Source: Eudorina sp. 2006-703-Eu-15
Taxonomy: Eukaryota; Chlorophyta; Chlorophyceae; Chlamydomonadales; Volvocaceae
DNA length: 64,000 bases
Direction of reading: 5' to 3'
NCBI GenBank assembly: GCA_003117195.1
Contig: BDSI01000073.1
Location: 310,001-374,000 of the forward strand
Every line of letters starts with the position of its first letter. Position 1 is the first letter of the stretch. A program made the position numbers and the translations under genes. The notes below the pieces were generated by a model, which was not told the origin of the DNA, did not search any database, and saw only the letters and a list, made by a program, of their open reading frames with translations. Below, in pieces: positions 23,055 to 34,072 of this stretch.

Positions 23055-26000
23055 TTAACTGTAGTCATAGTCGGGCAGGGTGTCCGGCCACAGCGCCTCG
23101 GACACCGGGCAGCAATTCTTCTTGTCGTTGTACAGACTGACGTAGCTGCGCGTGAATATAATTCCGCAGGACAACAAGCAAGGGTTGCAACCCAGTCAAG
23201 TCGGAGTAGTAATGCGGGAGGTGGGCCACGGTTGGGCATATGGGAACGTGCAAGTTTGTGATTGACTTCGTTCGCCGTCGCATGTAATAAGGATCGCTCA
23301 CATCCATCCATGTAATCCATGCATCGTATACATAATTGCTCTAATTATATTACATAACATTATATTATAATATTATATTACATTACATTACATTATATTA
23401 TTACATTATATTACATCCTGGCGCGCTGGTAACCTGGTGTAGTGGCCGGTATGGCTGCGTGACCCCCCCGCGGGTGATGGAGGATGGGTGCGCAGTCCTT
23501 GGTAGGGGTTGATGAGACGAGGCACCTACGAGCTATCTGGGCCCGTTGGAACACCCGGTCGGGATACGGGTCCACCTTGTAACGGTTAATTAATTAATTA
23601 CATTATATTATAATATATGCTATTATAATATAATATGATAAATGTAATATATATATTTATCATATCATATTATATTGTATTGTATTATGCTATATTAGTA
23701 TTAATATCAATATTGATCTCGCTCACCATTTCCCGCCAATGCACAGTGTGGCAAGGCGCGTTAAATCTTTCGTGGTGTCCGTCTCCAAGCAGATTTCACC
23801 GCCGATGGCCTCCGTCAGGTTCCAGTTCAGTGTTACTGTGAGCGGGCAGTTGGGATTTACGTACGTGTGTTTGTAATAAACAAACATACAGACATGTATA
23901 TATGCGGTTGAAGTAAGTGCGATCCAGGTACGTCGCTAGGATGGAGAATGTGTGGTAGTCTGCAGACGAGCGGTGCGTGCTTATTACTAGATACACCTGC
24001 ATACGACCATTTGATTATTAACCATTAAGCAGTATACACACATGAGCGCGTCATAAAAAAAGAACGTCCTAACAAACAAGCCGCGTAAGAGCTGTACCTA
24101 CCTCTGAGGGTGTTTGTGCCCGGCGTACCCCAGGTCGGCGTTGTCCAGTACGGCTGGCCGCCATTTTTGGTAAGGCGAATTGCAGTTACCCCAAGGCGCA
24201 AATTATCATCTGTAAACAGCATTGCATACGTATGCGCGAGAAATGTGTATTGCTTGCATGCACGTACGGCTGCCGGTAGGTGCGTGCACTACGTAATACA
24301 ACTGCAATACTGCGTGCAGAGCAGCATTGCTATATGTTCATAATGCCATTCATCGTACGAAACGAATCATTCCTAGTTAAGTATGTTCACTGCCCGGCCT
24401 GATGAGTTACCGTGCGTATCTATCCAATGAACAAGGGTCGGCAGCGACTCTACAGGCATTACGTAAATTATATATGCGCCGTTGTCAACATCTATCCTGC
24501 CTCCGACCGTGGACGTTCGCGACCAATGTGGAAACAAAAGCGCCTTGGAAATGCGCCACTTCTCTAGCTTGGAGTAAACACCGTACCTCCGGGGTATCGT
24601 CACGCAACAATAAATAATTATTTTGGAAATGAACGAAAGTCGCGTTAAATAATGAATAACAACGAACCGTAGCTGCGCGAGTAGTTGCTGAAATAATTGT
24701 TAGAGGGCCTGCGCGAGATTGCTGAAGTTATTTACCCCGCCCTCCACCTGTCGCCCCCTCGCTCGTTCAATTGTGTACAACGGCGCGTAACGTCTTAACC
24801 TGTTGGTGGCCCCTTACTTTTCTCATAAGCGTAAGCTTTTCGATAGTCGCCTTAGACTGCAGCTGCACATGCCACGTACATCGTCGACGATTATACAGGC
24901 TGCGCGAGTATGAAGATGATTTCCAGACGCCGATCGATCGAGCGCGACCTCAAAAATAACTCATTTCCGCTTTTCCAGGGTTGCGCGACTTCGAGTATAC
25001 TTTCGAGTACACTTTTCAGGGCTGCGCGACGATACCCTGGAGGTACGGCATTTGTTTCCGCGGCGCATGACCCCAGCATGGGTTCGTTGATTGTGGGCAC
25101 ACAAACATGGCATCTATCTAGAGGCGATGTGCTATGAAGGGCAACGATGCGCTGTTAATCCCTAAAAGACGACGATAGAAAGTGCGTGGGTCGATGTGCT
25201 CACCTGCCCAAACATCGGCCTGAGTGACTTTTGTCACATTGCATGAGCTCTGCAGTGAATTGTCCAAGTAAGCAACGGGTTGCAAATAAATTGGTGTGGA
25301 TCTAGCTAGCAGCTAGGCGCGGCCAGCCAGATGGCAGGTAGCGTAGGTGCGCACTGTGTAAGTGTGTAAGCTTGGCCCGTGCGTCGCGCCCCGCATACAA
25401 AATGGATGACATGTATGTGCGCGTGCGTGCGTGGCAGGTAGGCAGGGCAGGTCAAATCAGATATGCAAACGTACACGGGCGGCGGGTGCGTGCTGTATGT
25501 ATGTATTTGTGTGTTTGGCGAGCGAGGAACCTGCTGCTGTATATACGTGTGTATGTGAGGGACAGATAATAAACCCATCCGCGCGTACGTCTATCTGTGA
25601 TTAAGCACCGTGCGTGTGCGTGCTGACAACCGAGGTGCAGGTAATAAATGAACCGCGCAGCTGCCATCCAGAGGATGTCATCACATACATCCATCGATGC
25701 AAGTATGATATATATTAAGCGTATGTACAGTATGTATGCGCACCTACCTTCACTACTTGCTCCGGTGCCATGGACGTGATGTTGAAGCAGGACAGCCGCG
25801 TGTAGTTCGCCGGACCCGGCAGCTGAGTGACGTTTGTGACCGTCAGGGGCAAGGTGCCCGCAGTCTTGTTGCACCTGTCCGTCGGTCCGTCCGTCCGTCC
25901 GTCGGTTGCATCCGATCGATATTCAGGTAGGATGGATGGATAGACAATTGCTCAATAAAAATAAATTAGCCCTTCATGTTCGCAGTACTGCAGAATGGAT

Positions 26001-27295
26001 GGACCTAAAGAAAGCAAGCACGCCACAGCTTGCGTGCATCCATACATGCATCCCCAGCTCCGAGCTCGAGTCGTCCCATCTAGTACGGGTAAGAGATGAC
26101 GATGCACGACTTACGTGCCGCTGGGGAAGGGTCTCGGTCTCGGGCACATCACGGTCAGGTTGAAGGTGGGTGCTGCGCACAGGTCCTGATAAAACTCCTG
26201 ATAGCCGTACTTTGAGACGGTGCTGAAGGTGAAGCCGTACGCGCCCCGCACTCTGGGACACAGCCACTTCGAAATGACCTGTCTGGCTCCGCTGAGGATC
26301 GAACTCTTGACCTTTAGAGCTTGGGCGCTGGAATTGAACCCCGAGCAACGCTCGAATTCGTCGGGGACGCACCCCGCGGCACCCCCGTACGCGAACCCCG
26401 AGAACCCATCCTCCCACGACAGCTTGCTGGAGAGCGGGTCGTCCAGGAACGTCTGGAGCGGTGACGCGAAGCTGTAGCACAGATCGTCAGCAATGGCGTA
26501 GTAGAACTGCTGGTTTGTTGGGTAGACTGACGGCGGCGCGGGCACCACGGTCCAGTAGCTGCACACCATGCACTGCTGCGGGTACGGCTGCTGCCCGGCG
26601 CCGGGCCATGGCCTGCGTGTTCGTTTGCGGTAGCACGACGTGTTGAGCAAGCGAGTGCATTCATGAGGGCAGCGGCAGGTTTACCTGGCAAGTGCATGTG
26701 CTAGATGTATGCATTATATTGAGGTATGTTTCGGGAGAGCTGCTTGGATGGTTGAAGCTTATTAGACGCATGATGAGAGCTGTAACCATGGATGGATGGT
26801 TGCGGTTGGTTCGTGGGTTGATCGTGGTTGATTGGTTGGATGCGATGGATGGATCGAAGGATGGGCGGTTGGTACCTGAGTCACGCAAATGAACGCGCGG
26901 CAGTTAGATGATTTGTTCGTTCGGCGTGCGTGCTACATGCCACGGCATAGACGCACGTACATAGAATCGATTGCTGGGTTGGGACAGCAGCGTTAGTTGG
27001 TACGTGCCGGGATGTGAACGACGTCATAATGTGTCAAGGCAAGGGTTGCTTTGGTCGCCTCGAGGATGCGTCAAACGCGCGTGTGCCTTTCTATGCGTGT
27101 GTGCACCTGCTGGCGCAAGTACGATGAACGGGCGGCGGCGGGAAACTTTGAAACGTAAGGATAAGGATAAGCCCTGCACACATTAATGCGGTTGGGTATG
27201 GACATTACGAAAGCTACCATGGATTGTGTATGTACTTGAACTTACAGTATTAGTGCGGCTAGAATTCCGAAGACGGCACGAAAGGACAGCGCCAT
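23055..27295 (-). CDS. Linker-less pherophorin-family protein with reversed domain order
   Basis: Seven exons join in perfect phase: 27295-27246, 26612-26115, 25874-25748, 25249-25204, 24209-24102, 23835-23727 and 23145-23055 (TAA), giving 342 aa. Exon 1 is a signal peptide, MALSFRAVFGILAALIL. Exon 2 encodes a cysteine-rich domain (CMVCSYWTVVPAPP... CVPDEFERCSGFNSSAQ... YGFTFSTVSK). This resembles the C-terminal domain of the pherophorin at 18535-21053. Only CPRPRPFPSGT separates it from a pherophorin domain (TRLSCFNITSM, CNVTKVTQADVW, VTAIRLTKNGGQPYWTTPTW, NWNLTEAIGGEICLE, CYVSLYNDKKNCCPV), so there is no SPP rod. An extra phase-1/phase-1 stretch at 24563-24411 could be included as a cassette exon, but the paralogue at 15763-17885 has nothing matching it and I leave it out. 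Likely secreted into the extracellular matrix. Confidence 0.85.
23336..23645. repeat. AT-rich ATTATATTACATTA tract split by a GC-rich insert
   Basis: Inside the last intron of the linker-less pherophorin gene. Irregular TTACATTATATTA repeats at about 23336-23418 and 23595-23690 flank a sharply bounded GC-rich segment of about 170 bp (about 23419-23585). The segment begins CTGGCGCGCTGGTAACC and contains TGGTGTAGTGG, which resembles a tRNA-type A box. It is possibly a SINE-like insertion; no clean B box was found. Confidence 0.4.
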
Positions 27296-28424
27296 AGCAG
27301 CAGTAGCGCTGGTCTTCAGAGTGCTGCATTGTAGGATAAATGCCAAGATAAGTTGAAGAACAGATCGGAGAAGGTTACAAGGTATGTATGCATACAACCG
27401 GCATGAAACAGACGACAGGGAAAGAGATGGCTACCTTATCTCTCGCGACCAATAAATATATTAAAGAATCAATCGATATTGTTTGTGGCCATAAAAATGC
27501 GATAGTGACCACAGCGTCCAAATGACAGTTAAGGTACAGGTAAGCAAGGTTACCTATCGGTTACCATGGACAGTGACTGTCAATAGTTCAATTCAATCAC
27601 AAGGTAGAATGTTGTCGCATTTGGAATGCGTCCGGGCGTGACCCGTCAAGGTACCCTTCCTATTAGCTTCCAGCCGTACATGAAGATCAAAAATTAAACG
27701 CTTCAAACTGATAGGAGCTTGGTTTACTCTCAGAACGTTCATATGACCATGCATGAAGTAGATGACAACCAAGGCCGTGTTGATCGTGGCAACAGAGCGG
27801 AGTAGCGCACATTTCCCTACCGTTTTAACGCAACCACATATTCTCTGATGTATTGAGTTGCCAAGACTGGCTAGATTGCGCAATTGAATTGTTAGCTTAA
27901 CAATTTCTGTCTAAATTTTACGGTCCATTACCGTACCCCAAATACTGTAATCGTTCAGTGCATAACTAATGGCGCATCTTGGTCTAGAGATTTCGTTGGT
28001 TGCGGGTCTCTGGTTTTGTTGTTTATCCACTTGAGCAGGTCACCGATGTATCGGAGATTAGTTGCATTGTACTAGAAATGAAACGTTATTAATGACACAT
28101 GATGCGCAACACATACCAACAAAATAATAATGCGTTATTATATGCAATTGAAGGGTCGACAATTTTTTTGACAAGATTGTGACTCGGTACTGGCTCTCCG
28201 CGCATCTGTTACACGCAACCCCGCTCGGCTTCAACTCACGTAAACACACCTGCGCAAAAAGCGAGTGTACAAAAGCATCTGAAAGCCACAAGGCGAAACC
28301 GACTATGTATGCGGCAATGCGACCGAGATGTAAAACTAAAACGCAAAACGCAGCACAAGGCCGCGAAACCCCGCCCCCTACAGATCCTTCCAGATCCGCG
28401 AGTCAAGTCAAGACTCCACCTCAA

Positions 28425-28472
28425 TCAATCCTATATAGCATCAATCCTATATAGCATCAATCCTATTTAGCA
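28425..28472. repeat. Triplicated 16-bp repeat
   Basis: Three head-to-tail copies of TCAATCCTATATAGCA, the last with TATT in place of TATA. Intergenic. Confidence 0.85.
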
Positions 28473-29003
28473 TCGTAAGGCATCCCGGTCTCACAGCGTG
28501 ACGCCAGGACAAATAGGTCATGACAGGACCGACTCGATTAGGATCCGCCGTGCGCATGCGTTCAGCGTCGCCCTGGCCTCCAGGAGTTGTTGAAACACCT
28601 TTGGCGACGACCCGAAAGCGGCAGCCCGAATCGCGGCCGGGGGAAGGGGGGAGAAATGGGACGAGATGGAAAGAGGTGGGAGGGGACAGGATCAGAAGAA
28701 TATTAACGAAATGGCTGACTGGTGAAGACGAAGACCTGGACACTGCAGGAGGCAGCGAGGAGCACAGCTGACGGAACGCATCACCCTCATCGAATAAGAA
28801 GGCTGTACGGTGTACGGCATCGAAGGATCACAGCGCAACCGGATCCGAACTGTGGCCGGTGACTCGCCTTTGGCCAGCCCCGACCCACGGGTCGGCCGGA
28901 CCGGTATGACCGCAGCCTCAATGCGGCGGCCCCCACGATCGCGGACGGCGACACAACCTGTAGTGTATGTTCCACGAGGGAACCCGCCCCATCCGCACAC
29001 GCA

Positions 29004-29109
<106 letters not shown>

Positions 29110-29118
29110 CTGTGTGTG

Positions 29119-32100
29119 CTATATGTTTGTTATGCTTTCTGTATGAGCGCCCACCTCGTCGGGGTCCTCCACAGTGCCGTACAATCGCTGAAAGAAGTCC
29201 GCAGGTACGGCAATGCCGCCGCCTTGGCCTTGGCCGCCGGTGCCGCGATCTCTTTGATCCGCACTGACCGACCCAGCTGCCGCCGCGCCTCCGCCACCTG
29301 CACCTCCCGGTCCAGGATCGCGGCGTCCAGGATCGACGCATCCCGCGGCGGCAGCATGTCGACCCCGCCGCCAGCTCTCGGCGCCGCCAAGTGGCCCGGG
29401 CCCACTTGGCCCATCCTCCGCCCGCGCGTCAGCGCCGGCCGGGCCCAGCCACAGCCCGCTGCCCGCCGTACAGCTGCCGTACACGCTGATTGCGTCACCG
29501 ACGGCGCCCACACGGGACGTCCCGGGGAGCCCTGCCTGGTGGCCGTACGCCCCGACACGCGAGATGCCGCCGCCGCTGCAGAAATCGCCGGTGCAGCGGT
29601 CTGCTGCGGGCTGCGAGACCCGTCGCCGCTTCCTCCCGACTCCGTCAGGCGTCGCGGATCGCTCGTCCGAGTCGTTCGCCGTCCGTGTGGACGGCGGCGG
29701 CGGCAGCGGCGGCTCCGGCCCGCCCTCCGTTCGGAGCTCCGCCGCCGCCGCCGCCGCCGCCGCCGCTTCTGCTACCGCTCGCCCGTGCGTTCGATGCACA
29801 TCAGACGGGGCCACGGCTGCGGCGCCAGCAGCCGTACCGGCAGCAGCCGTACCGGCGGCACCCGGCGCAGCTGCCCCGCCCGACGTCGGCCCGTCGGGCC
29901 CGTCCGCTGCTGCCGTACTGACATCCACGCCGCCGCCGACGCCGCCGACGACGCCGCCCATCGGGCGCAGCTGGTCAAAGCTGCGCGTCAGCAAACACGC
30001 CACCGCCGGCACCCGGCAGCCCCGCACCAACAACTCCGAGACCATGTACGGCGCACTGCCGCACATGTCGTACAGTGCGTGCGCAAGGTGTTCTGGGGTC
30101 AGGGCCACCAGGGCGCTGGCCAGGGGGCAATGCATAAGGCCCAGCGCGGCCGCCTCTCCGGGTCTCAGATGGCACAGCAGCCCGGCAATATGAGGCTGTA
30201 GCCGCATGTCGGACGGTGCTTCTACTGCCACGGTGCCGGTCTGAGCATTGCCTGCGACAGCTCCCGTCGCTGCCCGACCCGGTGCTGCGGCCAGGGAGCC
30301 CACCTGCGGCGGCGACGGCGACGGCGGCGGTGGCGGCGCGCCGGCGCCGAGGGAGCTGATGGCGCGGGTAAGCAGCTGTACGGCAGCTGCCAAGTCGGAG
30401 TCCGCGCCCCCGTCGCCGCCAGCGCGCCCGCCGGTCGGCTCGGCGCCGCGCAGGGCTTGAGGGCGCGGAGAGACGACGTCCGCCGCGCCGGCGGCGACGA
30501 CGGCCGCGGGCGCAACGGCCGCCAGCAGGCCATCGGCGATGTCCTCGATGGCCGCGCGGGTGAGCTGGCGGAGGGCAAACAGGTTCCGGAGCCCGGGACC
30601 CGGCTCCAGGGGCGCCGTAGCCACGGCTGTAGCCGGCGCCCGAGCTACAGCCGCACCTTGACATGGACCTTGAGGGGTGGCAGTCGCTGTTGCGGACGCG
30701 GGCGGTGGCTCAACTGGCGGCGACGCAGGTAAGCACGCCGCAGCTGCACCCGGTACTGCACCCGCCGCCGGTTCGAGCGCTGGCGAACCCGCCGCCGGCG
30801 CTGCCGCGTCCGCAGCGGCATCGGCCGCTGTGCCTTGAGGCGGGTTTGGCGGAGGAGGAAGCCATGGTCCCTGGGCATCGGCCACCGACCCATGGGTCAG
30901 TGGCGGCGGTGACGGTCGTAGCGGCGGCGGCGCCGCCGCCGGCCGGCCGCTGAGCAGGTTGGTGAGCGCGGAGCGCCACCAGTAGTTAACTGCGATGGTG
31001 GTTTCGGGGCCGCTGTCTACCTGGCATGGACACCGGGAACGGGGGCATACGTTTCATCGCATGATGTTCACGGGTTGTGCGGGTCTGCAGGTCTGGGACA
31101 ACAAATGCCAACAACGGCCTGAGATCAAGCACAGAGCCCATGATGCCGCCGTGCCACGGCATCCGCTTGAGGGCCTTACTGCCGTGTGCCGTACGATTCG
31201 TACATGTCGTACGTGTCATTCGCGCCCCACGTTTGCTCACCTGGTGCCACCAGCCCTCCGGCAGAAACAGCGCGTCACCGGCCTGACTGAGTACGACAGC
31301 GCTCGAGGGCGGGAGTGATTGTGAGTGAGCGGCGGCGGAGGGACGCGGAGGGAGAGCCAGCCGCAAGGGAGAGGGGCGGAGGCAGAAAGAAAGGGAGGGA
31401 GGCAAAGAGAGAGACCAAGGGGGGTAGAGGCCGGTTCCGCAGCACCCGAGCGGACGCCCTAAGAACGGTAGACCTATCCAGGTACCATGCAGCTGCCTGC
31501 CTGCCGGGGCTCACAGGGCCCCCCAGCTGGCCCCGAACCACCCACTGACCCACTGCCACCCCCCAATCAGCGATACCCCCTGCAGCTGAGGTCCTCTAAG
31601 AACCCCTACGGCGGCTGGCACCGCTCCCCACCGCTCCCCACCGCTCCCCACCGACCCACCCGCAGCTCCACCACCAGCGACGCCGCCATCGCCGCCAGGT
31701 AGGCCGGGTGGGCGGCGGCGGGGTGCGCGGCGGCGAAGGGCACCTGGGAATGGTTCGGTGCGTCGCCTGGCGCCGTGTCGGGCAGGGCGCGCGCGTGGCG
31801 GACGGCGTGGCGGGTGGACAGTGGGGTGCCGGGCCGGGTCGGGTCGGGTCGGGTCGGGTCGGGTCGGGTCGGGTCGGGTCGGGTCGGGTCGGGTCGGGTC
31901 GGGTCGGGTCGGGTCGGGTCGGGTCGGGTCGGGTCGGGTCGGGTCGGGTCGGGTCGGGTCGGGTCGGGTCGGGTCGGGTCAGGTTCGCGGCAGTCGCCCA
32001 CCCGGGCGGCCGCCGAGTGGGCGGGCGCAGGTCATAGCATATGACGATGACATACGCGCGAGCACCATCAAGCAGGACACATCACCACGTGATGACCATC

Positions 32101-34072
32101 CATACCACTAGACTGCTCACGCCGGGGCTCACGCGCCAGTCGATGCGCCAGGAAGACTGAAACGCTCATCAGAGGCACCGCACGTCACGTCTGTGCAGGC
32201 TTTCGGGAGGGTGTAGGACATGGCTAGGCTATGGCGAGGGGGCCATATTACGCCGCACAGGCGTTACTGCATCTTGTGATCGGCGGTGCCTTCCTCCCCG
32301 ATGGGAATCCAGCACCGTACACGTATTTCTGTTTTCCGTGACTCATCACCCCTCCCGTCATTACGCGCATCTCTCCCTCCCCAAAGGCTAGCTAGTTGCT
32401 ACACCCTTCTCAAAAGCCTCTACCCATGTCCTGTACCCTCCCCCAAAGGCTCCACCCATGTCCTACACCCTCCCCAAACGAACTCACCGGCAAGCGTCAT
32501 GGGGTACACGCAGTGCGTCAGGTACGGCGGTACGAGCGTGATGAGCTTGCGCCCCGTGACGACCACCAGCAGGTTGTGGTGCGGGTCGTAGTGCAGGCTG
32601 GACCGTACGGCCCTGCAAGGCGGTACGGCAAGGCACGGCAGCCCGCCCAGGGAGACGGCCGGTCAGGGCCGCCGCGGCTTGCATGAGACCGCATCCGAAA
32701 TCGTAACACATGGTCGTCCTGTTTAAAACAGTTCGACGACATCATGCATGTCAAGAAGATCTGAGCCAACCATGTACGGTACTGGACATGAGGACAGACA
32801 ATTTTCGTGCCAAACATTTCGCGGGGGGGGGGGTCCCTGTTGGGTCCTGGGCACGACCATCGCGTGCAACTGCCCGGCCGAACCCAAGGCTCGCGACTGC
32901 AGTCGCAGCCCTGACAACGAGTGACCAGTTGTCAGTTGTCCTGACTATGTTCCAACCGACAACCACCACCCGCACCCACCCGCCGCACATCCACAGGTTG
33001 GTGTGGGCAACGTCTTTGCCATACAAGCAGTCGGGCAGAGGCACATCGACTCGCAGGGCGTCCAGGGCTGTGCCGACGGGTGAGTTTGGAGCGGGTAGGG
33101 GGTATATATAGGAAAATGGTAGACAATTCATACTGCGCTGCTGCCACAGAGATGACAGCGGGGGGGCCTTATCGTAAGCGTTTTATTTCCTGTATGGGTC
33201 GTGCATTGGGTGCACTAATTACGCATACGGGCAATATTAGGGCACTATTCTGCCCATTGCATGTCACGCAGCCCTGTTCTGCCTGCCTACAACCACATCT
33301 TGGGCATGACAAGCCTGGGTGGTTAGGGTGGGCTTCTCACTAAACACATACCGTATTGCTGTTTCACTGCGTTGCTTCTTTGGTAGTCCTGGTAAGTTGG
33401 GGCCCGGCGAGTTTCTTCGCGGAACACACCCCAACACCCCCTCCCCCTCCTCACCCACACCCAGACCCAGACGCTGGACTTCGCTTCTCGCGGCTCAGTT
33501 CTCTTTTACACCCAGACCCACAGCGCACCCCCGTTGATCGGCTGCTGTGCCAGGTACACGTTTGCTCGGCACTCCCCATCGTCGCCAAGTCCGCAGCTGC
33601 CGTCGCTGTCGCTACTGCTCGTCCCTTCGCGGCTAATGGTGCTGCTGCTCCTGCTGCTGCTAACTTCGGTATCGCTGCCAGTAATGCTGCTGCTGCTGCT
33701 GCTGCTGCTTCCCGTGACGCTGTCGATGGAGCCACTAGTTCCATCAGTATTGCCACACAGACCGCTGAGGCCAATGTGCACATAGGTCCTGGCGCCATCA
33801 GCCGCAGCCGCAGCCGCGCCCGGCGCGACACCAGTCGCGGCTGGGGCCGGCGCATCGATCATGTCGGCTTCGACACCGCCCGCTTCGGCTTCGACACCGC
33901 CCGCTTCGGCTCCGACACCGCCCGCTTCGGTGTCAGCATAGGCCGCCTCGGCTTCAGCACCGGCCGCCGTTGCTGTTGGCCGCAGGAGGTCTAGCAGCTG
34001 GCTCAAGGTCATGGGTGCGGGCTGGTGTCGAGAGATGTCGCCGTAGAAGACGCGGGAGGCCGAAACCATGAC
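29119..34072 (-). CDS. JmjC/cupin_8 Fe(II)/2-oxoglutarate oxygenase, JMJ31/HSPBAP1-like, with long C-terminal tail (5' exon missing)
   Basis: Six exons join in phase: 34072-33529, 33067-32980, 32612-32488, 31766-31652, 31301-31241 and 31020-29119 (TAG), giving 944 residues. A first exon upstream of 34072 is missing. The catalytic core is clear: FYGDISRHQPAPMTLSQLL, VYLAQQPI, AHTNLWMCGG, SLHYDPHHNLLVVVTGRK (iron ligands His and Asp of HYD, near residues 217-219 of this model), LVPPYLTHCVYPMTLAGD, APNHSQ, AGDALFLPEGWWHQVDS (distal iron His) and TIAVNYWWRSALTNLL. This is the pattern of plant JMJ31-type proteins, which act as hydroxylases or demethylases; the substrate here is unknown. Unusual features are an inserted low-complexity stretch (AEAGGV repeats, polyserine) before VYLAQQPI, and about 600 residues of Ala/Gly/Pro-rich tail with a basic KRRRV motif after the core. 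The tail could hold unrecognised introns. Confidence 0.82.
31829..31980. repeat. 5-bp minisatellite (GGGTC)n, about 30 copies
   Basis: A perfect pentamer array on the plus strand in the intron between JmjC exons 32612-32488 and 31766-31652. The unit resembles the GGCGGGTC unit of the octamer array at 11878. It makes spurious VGSGR or DPTRP frames. Confidence 0.93.
33860..33950 (-). repeat. Coding repeat (EAGGVEA) in the JmjC gene
   Basis: Three to four tandem copies of a 21-30 bp unit, CTTCGACACCGCCCG on the plus strand, encode Glu-Ala-Gly-Gly-Val blocks in the insert before the VYLAQQPI motif of the oxygenase. Confidence 0.75.

Noticed and set aside
24891..25100. Minus-strand frame considered as an additional exon of the linker-less pherophorin
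   Set aside because: The exons on either side already join in phase without it, and the paralogous gene has no counterpart.
31606..32111. Frames with VGSGR or DPTRP repeats
   Set aside because: Produced by the (GGGTC)n array in a JmjC intron. Only the part at 31766-31652 is a real exon, identified by the APNHSQ motif and phase.
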